Shown here: positions 57,310 through 64,000 of the stretch, in pieces
How positions within the stretch are numbered: the stretch's first letter is position 1
How the letters are laid out: the number at the start of each line of letters is the position of its first letter
Assembly: GCF_001424045.1 (NCBI RefSeq)
Contig: NZ_LMQB01000002.1
Span: forward strand, 62,001-126,000
Direction: 5' to 3'
Length of the DNA: 64,000 nt
From: Rhizobium sp. Leaf371
GTDB lineage: Bacteria; Pseudomonadota; Alphaproteobacteria; Rhizobiales; Rhizobiaceae
Notes under the pieces: generated by a model
Told to the model about the DNA's origin: nothing
The model's database searches: none
The model's input: the letters and a program-made list of their open reading frames with translations, nothing else
Position numbers and translations under genes: made by a program

Positions 57310-58260
57310 CTATTCGTCGCGGCGGTTGATTTTCTTTAGCTTTTGCTCACGGAAAAAGATGAAGAGACCGGAGGCGACGATCAGCGCGGCACCGATGACG
57401 ACGGTCGGGCGCGGCGTGTCGCCGAAAAAGATCCAGCCGAAGACCACGGCCCAGAAAAGCAGCGTGTATTGCAGCGGCACGACGGTTGCGGCATCCGCGA
57501 GCTTCAGGGAGCGGCTGACAAGCACATGGGCGAGCATGGCGACCACGCCGAGCAGGGCGGGAAGGAGAATGGTTGCGGGATCGAGCGGCTTCCAGCTGCC
57601 GGGAACGACGGCCATCCCGATCAGCGAAAAGACGAGAGAGCCGACGAACTGCCAGACCACCAGTGTCGTATCCGGCGTGGTGCGCAAGGTGCGGCCGAGC
57701 ATGATGGCAAAGGCGAAGCAGGCACTGCCGAAGAGTGCGACCAGAGCCGGAAGCGACAGGCTCTCGCGCGAAGGGTCGAGCGCGACGAGCACGCCGGCAA
57801 AACCGATGAGGATCGCCGTCCAGCGCCGCCAACCGACCTTTTCGCCGAGCAGGAAGGGCGATAGCGCCGCGACATAGATGGGGGCTGCAAGCCAGTAGAT
57901 CATCGCATCGGCAAGCGGCATAAAGCCGACGGCAAAGTAGAAGGCGGTTGCATCGACGGCAAAGAGCAGTGCCCGCAAGGCCTGCAGCCCCGGACGCTCG
58001 ACGCGGATGACGCTCGAAACGCCCCGGCGCAGAACGAGCGGCAGCAGCACGAGGAGGGCGGCGACACTGCGGATCGTCATCAGCTGCAGGACCGGGTAGG
58101 TCTCGACCAGCCATTTTCCCATCGTGTCGTTGAGCGAGAACATCAGCATGCCCAGGAGCATGAAGACGATTCCAAGGCCGGCCGAATGTTGCAGGGTCGC
58201 CGGACGGGCCGGGGCGACAGGCGGAATGGCAGGCGGTTGGGGAGGCGCGGTGGACGACAT
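57310..58260 (-). CDS. DMT-superfamily (EamA) transporter
   Basis: A 316-residue protein with ten hydrophobic segments in two EamA repeats (about residues 30-160 and 175-310), beginning AGLGIVFMLLGMLMFSLNDTMGKWL. DMT/EamA proteins export small metabolites; the substrate cannot be read from the sequence. The proline/alanine-rich first 25 residues are probably cytoplasmic. ATG 58260 is preferred over 58377 because the longer form adds a cysteine- and arginine-rich stretch without family similarity; neither start has a strong ribosome-binding site. Confidence 0.85.
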   Translation of the reverse strand: MSSTAPPQPPAIPPVAPARPATLQHSAGLGIVFMLLGMLMFSLNDTMGKWLVETYPVLQLMTIRSVAALLVLLPLVLRRGVSSVIRVERPGLQALRALLFAVDATAFYFAVGFMPLADAMIYWLAAPIYVAALSPFLLGEKVGWRRWTAILIGFAGVLVALDPSRESLSLPALVALFGSACFAFAIMLGRTLRTTPDTTLVVWQFVGSLVFSLIGMAVVPGSWKPLDPATILLPALLGVVAMLAHVLVSRSLKLADAATVVPLQYTLLFWAVVFGWIFFGDTPRPTVVIGAALIVASGLFIFFREQKLKKINRRDE

Positions 58261-58440
58261 GGCGGCTTGCTCGGCGGGATCGGAAAATGAGGTCGGGGAG
58301 CAGGCCGGTGCGCGGGTCGATGCGCGCTCGATCAGGCGCTGCAGGCCGCCCCGCCTGTTGCCACAAAAGGCAGGCATGATCCAGTGCCGGTTCGCGATGG
58401 TCTCATGACAAAAGGAAATGAGTTTACCCGTCGCGCGTGT

Positions 58441-58582
58441 CCCGACTTGACGTCGGGTGCGAGATGGATAGATAGTTCAGCAATCCCGCGCATACGACAT
58501 CGACACTCGCGCGGGACGAACTTGGTGCCGGGCCCCTCTGGCGAGAGTTTTAACGGCGCTCTCGCGATGTCGGTACCGCCAG
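58441..58582 (+). promoter_or_regulatory. Candidate structured leader upstream of the TerC-family gene
   Basis: Three hairpins in 142 bases: CCCGAC/GTCGGG (58441-58457), CCCGCGC/GCGCGGG (58485-58515), and GCGAGAG/CTCTCGC (58541-58565) enclosed by CTGGCG/CGCCAG (58538-58582). The flanking parts of the 58261-58738 gap show nothing else. Several TerC-family genes are controlled by leader RNAs in other bacteria; no known motif is recognised here. Confidence 0.4.
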
Positions 58583-58610
58583 CACACTGAGCCGGCGGAT
58601 GTAAATTCCC

Positions 58611-58742
58611 ATGACAAAGAACGTCTTCACGACGATGCGTACCCGCGCGGGCACGACATCGGTCTTTGCGTATAACGCGTCTTCCTGCACCGGGGCGAAC
58701 CCCGCTGCGGATGCGGCTGCAAACGGGGGAGCAGGCGCATGA
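58611..58742 (+). CDS. 43-aa ORF coupled to the TerC-family gene
   Basis: A 43-codon frame starting MTKNVFTTMRTRAGTTS and ending in an alanine/glycine-rich tail. Its TGA overlaps the ATG of the following gene in ATGA, the usual sign of translational coupling. The ribosome-binding site is weak (GGCGGA, 12 bases upstream) and I recognise no family, so it may be a leader peptide, a small protein, or chance. Confidence 0.4.
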   Translation: MTKNVFTTMRTRAGTTSVFAYNASSCTGANPAADAAANGGAGA

Positions 58743-59836
58743 CCCCCTCCACCGAGACCCCGACCCTCAGCTATTTCACCTGGGCCTTCATCGTCACCGG
58801 CGTCGGCCTTGCGCTCGGCGCCTGGCTCGGCTGGAACGAGACCGGCACGATCGGCGGCATGGCCACCGTCTTCTTCATCTGTACGGTTCTCGCCGTGCTC
58901 GAAATCTCGCTGTCCTTCGACAATGCCATCGTCAACGCCAACAAGCTCAAGGACATGACGCCGGTCTGGCAGCAGCGCTTCCTGACCTGGGGCATCCTGA
59001 TCGCCGTCTTCGGCATGCGGATCGTCTTCCCGCTCCTGATCGTGGTCATCGCAGCCGGTATCGGCCCGATCGATGCGATCATCCTCGCGGCCGCAAGGCC
59101 GGACGAGTATGCGCGCATCATGAACGACGCCCACCTGCCGATCGCAGCCTTCGGCGGCACCTTCCTGATGATGGTCGGTCTCTCCTACTTCTTCGACCAT
59201 GACAAGAAGATCCACTGGATCTCCTTCATCGAAAAGCGTCTGTCGGCGGCAGCCAGCATCAAGGGCGTCGAAATCGCCTTCGTCCTCATCCTGATCCTCG
59301 CCTTCTCCGCACTGATCCCGGACGATGCGGCGACGCCGGATGTCGAAAGCACCACCTTCGTCTTCTCCGCCATCTATGGCCTCGTGACCTTCCTTGTCGT
59401 CGAAGTCATCGGTGGCCTGCTCGATGCGTCGCAGAGGACGATGAGCGAAGCGGCAAAGGGCGGTCTCGGAGCGTTCATCTATCTCGAAGTGCTCGATGCC
59501 AGCTTCTCGTTCGACGGCGTCATCGGCGCCTTCGCCCTGACGCAGAATCTGTTCGTCATCGCCATCGGTCTCGGTATCGGCGCCATGTATGTGCGTTCCA
59601 TGACGATCATGCTGGTGGAGAAGGGGACGCTCGCGGAATATCGCTACCTGGAACACGGTGCGTTCTACGCGATCCTGATCCTGTCGGTGATCATGTATGT
59701 CCAGACGCTGGTGCATATCCCGGAAGTCATCACCGGGCTTGGCGGCGCGACGCTCATCGGCATCGCTCTCTGGTCGTCCATCCGGTATAACCGGAAGCAT
59801 CACCCCGTGGGCGCAGACGCCGTCTCCCCTCATTGA
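58739..59836 (+). CDS. TerC/DUF475-family integral membrane protein
   Basis: A 365-residue protein with about nine hydrophobic segments and two acidic repeat motifs inside helices, LSFDNAIVNANKL (about residues 59-71) and FSFDGVIGAFALTQ (about 258-271), the hallmark of the TerC family. Relatives take part in tellurite resistance and in manganese/calcium export, often during secretion; the DUF475 branch is less studied, so metal export is an inference. GGGGGAGC precedes the ATG. It is followed by two hairpin terminators. Confidence 0.88.
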   Translation: MTPSTETPTLSYFTWAFIVTGVGLALGAWLGWNETGTIGGMATVFFICTVLAVLEISLSFDNAIVNANKLKDMTPVWQQRFLTWGILIAVFGMRIVFPLLIVVIAAGIGPIDAIILAAARPDEYARIMNDAHLPIAAFGGTFLMMVGLSYFFDHDKKIHWISFIEKRLSAAASIKGVEIAFVLILILAFSALIPDDAATPDVESTTFVFSAIYGLVTFLVVEVIGGLLDASQRTMSEAAKGGLGAFIYLEVLDASFSFDGVIGAFALTQNLFVIAIGLGIGAMYVRSMTIMLVEKGTLAEYRYLEHGAFYAILILSVIMYVQTLVHIPEVITGLGGATLIGIALWSSIRYNRKHHPVGADAVSPH

Positions 59837-59879
59837 GGATCGGCGGCAAAAGCCGCTGTCACGTCTCATCTCGCAACAG

Positions 59880-59908
59880 CCCGCGGTTCGAAAGGATCGC
59901 GGGTTTTT
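59880..59908 (+). terminator. Intrinsic terminator after the TerC-family gene
   Basis: CCCGCGGTTC pairs with GGATCGCGGG (two G-T pairs) around a GAAA loop, followed by TTTTT. Confidence 0.85.
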
Positions 59909-59944
59909 CATGTGCAGTGACCGACGTCACCCACCGGACAAAGC

Positions 59945-59981
59945 AAAGCCCGCCGGTCCGTCATGGACCTGCGGGCTTTTT
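59945..59981. terminator. Second terminator, probably bidirectional
   Basis: Nested stem AAAGCCCGC/GCGGGCTTT with inner GGTCC/GGACC and a five-base loop, followed by Ts on the + strand and TTTGCTTTG on the minus strand. It can serve the TerC-family gene and the 53-aa gene facing it. Confidence 0.8.
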
Positions 59982-60054
59982 GCAGCCCGGGATAGATCAT
60001 CCCAGGCGGAGTATCGGCTGCGACATCCTGTCGATAGCCGTTTCGAAGGAGGTA

Positions 60055-60216
60055 TCAGCCGCGGCGATAGGGAGCCGGGAAGCTGGTCGGGTCGATGCCG
60101 AGGGTGCTGAGGTCGCGCGCCTGGGGGCGACGGCCGCCTTCGATGGCTGCTGCTGCTGCGGATGCGGCGCCGATAACGGCAAAGGCACGGCCGAAAATGT
60201 TACGCTTGCTGGTCAT
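60055..60216 (-). CDS. 53-aa hypothetical protein
   Basis: A short gene with a good ribosome-binding site (AGGAGACG, 6-13 bases before the ATG). The protein begins MTSKRNIFGRAFAVIGAASA, a basic start followed by an alanine-rich hydrophobic stretch (about residues 11-25), then GGRRPQARDLSTLGID and a basic end PAPYRRG. It reads like a small exported or membrane-associated protein. Codon use is that of a real GC-rich gene, and terminators lie on its downstream side. Function unknown. Confidence 0.7.
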   Translation of the reverse strand: MTSKRNIFGRAFAVIGAASAAAAAIEGGRRPQARDLSTLGIDPTSFPAPYRRG

Positions 60217-60426
60217 TCTCTTCGTCTCCTGTTTTCGTCTTGTGTGACCTTAAGATGGGCCTTCCAAGCCACTTTCACAACGTACAAGAGTTCATTGCAG
60301 CCATGCGTGGCAAGCAAGACGGAGGTCTTAAGAGATCGTTACTTTGCAAGGCAGCGCAACGATCGTGCAGAACCTGTGTATCTTTACAGGAGTTAAACCG
60401 ATTATATTTGCCGGTGAGCGCTGAAC

Positions 60427-60462
60427 AAAAAATGGCCGGATGCTTCGGGGCATCCGGCCATT
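60427..60462 (-). terminator. Intrinsic terminator of the tctCBA operon
   Basis: On the minus strand a perfect 13-bp stem AATGGCCGGATGC/GCATCCGGCCATT with a six-base loop runs into six Ts (60432-60427). It lies 25 bases past the tctA stop. Confidence 0.92.
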
Positions 60463-60486
60463 CATGGTTTCAAGGGGTGGTTTCGA

Positions 60487-62004
60487 TCAGTCTTCGCTGG
60501 CAGCGAGCTGCGAGAGCACCTGGCCGCGGCCGCGTGCCCGCAGGATCAGGGGGACGATCAAAGCGAGCGCTGCGATGATCAGCAGGACCGCGGCGATCGG
60601 CGAGGTGAAGAGCACGCTCGGATCGCCCTGGCTGATCGCCAATGCCCGGCGCAGCTGTTGCTCGGCGAGCGGCCCGAGAATGAGGCCGACGACGACAGGG
60701 GCGATGGGATAGCCGAGGATGCGCATGACATAGCCGAGAAGGCCGAAGGCGAGCAGCATGCCGAGTTCGAAAACCGACGGATTGGCGCCGATGGTGCCGA
60801 GCGTCGCGAACAGCAGGATGCCTGCATAGAGCCAGGGCTTCGGGATGGTCAGCAGCTTTACCCAGAGACCGACCAGCGGCAGGTTGAGGACGAGCAGCAT
60901 GAAGTTGGCGATCAGCAGCGAGGCGATGAGGCCCCAGACGAGCTGCGGATTGGTCGCAAACAGGAGCGGGCCCGGCTGCAGGCCGTATTGCTGGAAGCCG
61001 GCGAGCATGATGGCGGCGGTGGCCGTCGTCGGCAGGCCGAGCGTCAGCAGCGGCACCAGGGTACCGGCGGCGGACGCATTGTTGGCGGCTTCCGGTCCGG
61101 CAACGCCCTCGATCGCTCCTTCGCCGAATTCCTCCGGATACTTCGTCAGTCGCTTTTCGGTGGCGTAGGAGAGGAAGGTGCCGATTTCGGCACCGCCGGC
61201 CGGCATGGCGCCGATCGGGAAGCCGATCAACGTGCCGCGCAGCCAGGGCTTCCAGGAGCGGGCCCAATCCTGCTTGGTCATCCAGACCGAGCCCTTGACC
61301 GCCTCGACCTTGTCCGGCCCGGTGGCGCCCTGTGCCGCGATGTAGAGCGTCTCGCCGATCGCGAACATGGCGACGGCCAGCGTCGTCACCTCGATGCCGT
61401 CGAGCAGATCCGGGACACCGAAGCTCATGCGGGCCTGGCCCGTCAGCTGGTCGATGCCGACGATGGCAAGCGCAAAGCCGATGAAGAGCGAGGTGAGACC
61501 GCGCAGCGTCGAATCGCCGAAGGCCGAGGAGACGGTGACGAAGGCGAGGACCATGAGCGCGAAATATTCGCGCGGGCCGAAGACGAGCGCCACCTTGACC
61601 ACGAAGGGTGCGATAAAGGCAAGACCGATGGTGGCGATGAGGCCGGCGACGAACGAGCCGATGGCGGCCGTGGCAAGCGCGGGCCCGCCGCGCCCTTTCC
61701 GGGCCATCTTGTTGCCCTCCAGCGCGGTCACGATGGAGGCGCTTTCGCCCGGCGTGTTGAGCAGGATCGACGTGGTGGAGCCGCCATACATGCCGCCATA
61801 ATAAATGCCTGCGAACATGATCAGCGATCCCGCGGGATCGAGCCGGTAGGTCACGGGCAGCAGGAGCGCCACCGTCAGCGCCGGGCCGATGCCCGGGAGA
61901 ACGCCGACCGCGGTGCCGAGCGTCACCCCGACGAGCGCGTAAAGCAGGTTCATCGGCTGCATGGCAATGCCGATGCCCTGGAGCAGGAATTCGAATGTCG
62001 ACAT
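60487..62004 (-). CDS. tctA: Tripartite tricarboxylate transporter, large membrane subunit TctA
   Basis: A 505-residue protein with about 11-12 hydrophobic segments, the usual length of Tct[22 protein letters not shown] and [22 protein letters not shown] are family signatures, and [22 protein letters not shown] with [21 protein letters not shown] forms the second conserved repeat. TctA with TctB takes up a carboxylate delivered by the periplasmic binder TctC, driven by an ion gradient. It ends the operon. Confidence 0.95.
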   Translation of the reverse strand: MSTFEFLLQGIGIAMQPMNLLYALVGVTLGTAVGVLPGIGPALTVALLLPVTYRLDPAGSLIMFAGIYYGGMYGGSTTSILLNTPGESASIVTALEGNKMARKGRGGPALATAAIGSFVAGLIATIGLAFIAPFVVKVALVFGPREYFALMVLAFVTVSSAFGDSTLRGLTSLFIGFALAIVGIDQLTGQARMSFGVPDLLDGIEVTTLAVAMFAIGETLYIAAQGATGPDKVEAVKGSVWMTKQDWARSWKPWLRGTLIGFPIGAMPAGGAEIGTFLSYATEKRLTKYPEEFGEGAIEGVAGPEAANNASAAGTLVPLLTLGLPTTATAAIMLAGFQQYGLQPGPLLFATNPQLVWGLIASLLIANFMLLVLNLPLVGLWVKLLTIPKPWLYAGILLFATLGTIGANPSVFELGMLLAFGLLGYVMRILGYPIAPVVVGLILGPLAEQQLRRALAISQGDPSVLFTSPIAAVLLIIAALALIVPLILRARGRGQVLSQLAASED

Positions 62005-62013
62005 GACGCTCTC

Positions 62014-62508
62014 TTATAAGAAGAGGTGTTCGAGCGGCCCTGCCGGCAGCGACAGCTGCAGGAGACCGGCGAAGATGAGCCAGACGGCGAGACAGAGAAG
62101 AATGCCGACCGGAATGGTGATCCACAGCTTGCGCCGGCCGAAGCCCGCGGCCGTGAAGGCAAAGAGCAGGCCCGTGGCAACGGAGAAGCCGACCGTGCGC
62201 AGGAAGAGCATCTGCAGGACGAGGCCCCCGACGATCCAGGCGACCGGCGGAATCTCCTGGCGTTCGCGTGTCGGAAACTCGTTGCGGAAGGCGGCGACGG
62301 CCGTCCAGATGGCGAGACCGAGAAGACACCAGGCGATGACGAAGGGAACGGTGGCGGGGCCTATCTTGGAATAATTGGCCATGGCCGACAGGCGGGAGCT
62401 ATCCCAGAAGATCAGGCCGGCAAGGGCCCCGAGGAAGACGGCAACGGCAAGCGCCGCCCTGTCGGGGCGGCGCGAGCTTGCGCTGGGGGTGCGCGAGACG
62501 TCGCTCAT
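62014..62508 (-). CDS. tctB: Tripartite tricarboxylate transporter, small membrane subunit TctB
   Basis: A 164-residue protein with four hydrophobic segments, typical of the poorly conserved TctB subunit (IGPATVPFVIAWCLLGLAIW is the recognisable part). Its ATG overlaps the tctC stop by 4 bases, and tctA starts 9 bases after its stop, so the three are one translation unit. Confidence 0.9.
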   Translation of the reverse strand: MSDVSRTPSASSRRPDRAALAVAVFLGALAGLIFWDSSRLSAMANYSKIGPATVPFVIAWCLLGLAIWTAVAAFRNEFPTRERQEIPPVAWIVGGLVLQMLFLRTVGFSVATGLLFAFTAAGFGRRKLWITIPVGILLCLAVWLIFAGLLQLSLPAGPLEHLFL

Positions 62509-63449
62509 TGAACGAGGCCGATTTCTTTAAGGATGGTTTCGGTTGCCGAGACGTCCTTGGCGAGCTGTGCCTTGAAGGCGTCGCCCGAGAGATACGTGTC
62601 CTGCCAGCCCTTGGTCTTCAGCGTTTCCTGCCAGGAGGCGGACTTCACCATCTTTTCGACGTCGGCTGTGACGGCGGCCTTCTGTTCGGCGGAAAGGCCG
62701 GGCGCAGCGGCGACCATGCGCCAGTTCTGCACGACGACGTCGAGGCCGCTTTCCTTCAAGGTCGGTGCTTCGACGCCGGCGATCTTCTCGGCGCTGGAGA
62801 CGGCGAGAAGGCGCAGCGTGCCGGACTTCACCTGCGATTCGAATTCGCCGTAGCCGGAGATGCCGGCGGTAACCTGGTTGCCAAGGATGGCTGCGAGAGC
62901 CTCGCCGCCGCCCGAGAAGGCGATGTAGTTGATCTTGGTCGGATCGACGCCGGCGGCCTTGGCGATGAGGCCGACCGCGATGTGGTCGGTGCCGCCGGCC
63001 GAGCCGCCAGCCCAGGACACCGAACCCGGATCCTTCTTCAGCGCCTCGACGAGGTCGCCCATGGTCTTCAGCGGCGATTCGGCGGGGACGACGATCGCTT
63101 CGTATTCGCCGGTCAGGCGGGCGATCGGCTCGACTTCGCTCAGCGAAACCGGCGACTTGTTCGTGAGGATGGCGCCGACCATGACATAGCCGCCGACCAG
63201 CAACGCATTGGGGTTGCCGGCCGACTGGCTGGCGAACTGGGCGAGACCGATGGTGCCGCCTGCGCCGGGCACGTTCTGAACCTGAACGTTGCCGGCGATC
63301 TTTTCCTGCTGCAGGGCGGTCTGCATCGAACGCGCCGTCTGGTCCCAGCCACCGCCGGGATTCGCCGGGGCGATGATGGTGTAGTCGGCTGCGGCCGCCG
63401 GAAGCGCCATGGCCCCGGCGATCAGGGATGCAATGAGAAACTGTTTCAA
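62505..63449 (-). CDS. tctC: Tripartite tricarboxylate transporter, substrate-binding protein TctC
   Basis: A 314-residue periplasmic binding protein. The signal peptide LKQFLIASLIAGAMALPAAAA is cut about residue 20; APANPGGGWDQTARSMQ and NVPGAGGTIGLAQFA are the ligand-binding loops of the Bug/TctC family, and the length is normal. No ATG is near the family start: the frame runs on to 63668 without similarity, while TTG 63449 has GGAGG 8 bases upstream, so TTG is called. First gene of the tctCBA operon. Exact ligand unknown (citrate or other carboxylate). Confidence 0.92.
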   Translation of the reverse strand: MKQFLIASLIAGAMALPAAAADYTIIAPANPGGGWDQTARSMQTALQQEKIAGNVQVQNVPGAGGTIGLAQFASQSAGNPNALLVGGYVMVGAILTNKSPVSLSEVEPIARLTGEYEAIVVPAESPLKTMGDLVEALKKDPGSVSWAGGSAGGTDHIAVGLIAKAAGVDPTKINYIAFSGGGEALAAILGNQVTAGISGYGEFESQVKSGTLRLLAVSSAEKIAGVEAPTLKESGLDVVVQNWRMVAAAPGLSAEQKAAVTADVEKMVKSASWQETLKTKGWQDTYLSGDAFKAQLAKDVSATETILKEIGLVQ

Positions 63450-63748
63450 GGTGACGTCCTCCGTCAGCGCATGTGCGCGCTTTGCTTCGATTGTTGACGC
63501 GAGGAGTTTTGGAAACAGGCGCGCGGCCAAGATCGACACGACCCTCGCTCCGACTGTTTTGGGTGAGACACTCCTCCGCACCGCTTCGTCACCGCCTCCA
63601 CGCTGACGAACACCAGTAAGCCACCATAATAAGCTGACATCAACCTGACATCCATGCATCCAGCGCATAACACAGCGTCGATCGCACGAGATTTCCGGGT
63701 GGCAGACGGCTGTTCTTGGAGAAAGCCCGGCGTTTTCTCTGGCAGAGG
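63450..63748. other. Intergenic region upstream of tctC
   Basis: About 300 bases holding the tct promoter region and the 3' end of the transcript entering from the right. I see no gene and no tctDE two-component regulator here. Confidence 0.5.
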
Positions 63749-64000
63749 CTAGCGAAGACCGAGCACGTCCTTCCAGCGGGCGATCAGACGGGCGCGCTTC
63801 ACCTGGTCGAGATAGACCATCAGGCCGGGGCTGACGGGAACGGGGCGCAGCTGCGCGCCGAGAATATCTTGGAGGGTGCTCGCCGTGTTGTCGCCGGCCA
63901 CCTCCGGATTAACGGCGGCGATGTGGAGTTCGCGCGCCATGATCGACTGGCCCTCGGCCGACATGAAGAATTCGAGATATCGGCGTCCGAGTTCGGGTGC
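63749..64000 (-). CDS. ABC transporter periplasmic substrate-binding protein, 3' part
   Basis: Only the last 83 codons are present; the frame is open to the window's right edge. The visible start ELGRRYLEFFMSAEGQSIMA and the middle AAVNPEVAG resemble the C-terminus of iron(III)/putrescine-type solute-binding proteins, where the extra 'FFMSAEGQ' segment precedes the last lobe. Ligand unknown. An internal Met at 63964 is not the real start. Confidence 0.6.
   Translation of the reverse strand, partial: APELGRRYLEFFMSAEGQSIMARELHIAAVNPEVAGDNTASTLQDILGAQLRPVPVSPGLMVYLDQVKRARLIARWKDVLGLR

Noticed and set aside
58583-58738. Possible yybP-ykoY manganese riboswitch before the TerC-family gene
   Set aside because: The GGGGAGTAG and inner-loop conserved bases are not found; the only GGGGGAGCAG is the ribosome-binding site. 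The structured region is reported only as an unnamed leader.
63718-63738. AGAAA/TTTTCT arms near the right edge as a terminator of the tct promoter region
   Set aside because: Short, AT-only arms with a GC loop and no T-run on the relevant strand.

Overview
The window looks like core chromosome of an alphaproteobacterium of the Rhizobiales, most likely the Rhizobiaceae (Rhizobium/Agrobacterium relatives). The pointers are the block hemJ-rho-mnmE-mnmG-rsmG-parA-parB-holA-lptE-leuS, the cell-cycle regulator TrcR (DUF1013), a 1608-residue NAD-glutamate dehydrogenase, a 2871-residue cyclic beta-1,2-glucan synthase and OpgC. In related genomes the hemE-hemJ-rho end of this block lies beside the replication origin, so the left edge is probably origin-proximal (inference). 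I see no rRNA, tRNA, insertion sequence, prophage or CRISPR array.

Layout. 1-7.6 kb (+): tail of hemJ, rho with its own intrinsic terminator, the tRNA-modification genes mnmE and mnmG, rsmG, and parAB with two near-perfect parS sites. 7.7-11.9 kb (-): leuS-lptE-holA. 12.1-22.0 kb: YggS, trcR, acs, a SDHAF4-type succinate dehydrogenase assembly factor, htpX, an RsmB-family methyltransferase, a heparinase II/III-like protein and purH. 22.1-28.3 kb (-): the large glutamate dehydrogenase overlapped by an Atg22/UMF1-like transporter. 28.5-36.6 kb: pyridoxal kinase, beta-carbonic anhydrase, lytic transglycosylase, asd, an MFS permease carrying an extra ~190-residue domain, a PAP2 phosphatase and leuB.

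36.8-46.7 kb (-): cyclic glucan locus, ndvB/chvB followed by opgC. 47.2-52.6 kb: LysR regulator divergent from three genes (HglS, D-2-hydroxyglutarate dehydrogenase, AmaB-type aldehyde dehydrogenase) that together carry most of a lysine -> 2-aminoadipate -> 2-oxoadipate -> D-2-hydroxyglutarate -> 2-oxoglutarate route. 52.7-55.1 kb (-): DUF1045-phnM-phnN phosphonate cluster with a candidate PHO box. 55.5-58.3 kb (-): fba-gntK and a DMT exporter. 58.6-59.8 kb (+): a short ORF coupled to a TerC/DUF475 membrane protein behind a structured leader. 60.1 kb: a 53-aa conserved-looking small protein. 60.5-63.4 kb (-): tctCBA tricarboxylate transporter; the window ends inside an ABC substrate-binding protein.

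The signals that ordinary annotation would miss are two further weaker parS-like sites at 16.06 and 31.19 kb, extending a possible ParB-binding zone over 28 kb; the domain inserted in the MFS permease; the multi-hairpin leader plus mini-ORF before the TerC gene; and the 53-aa protein at 60055-60216.
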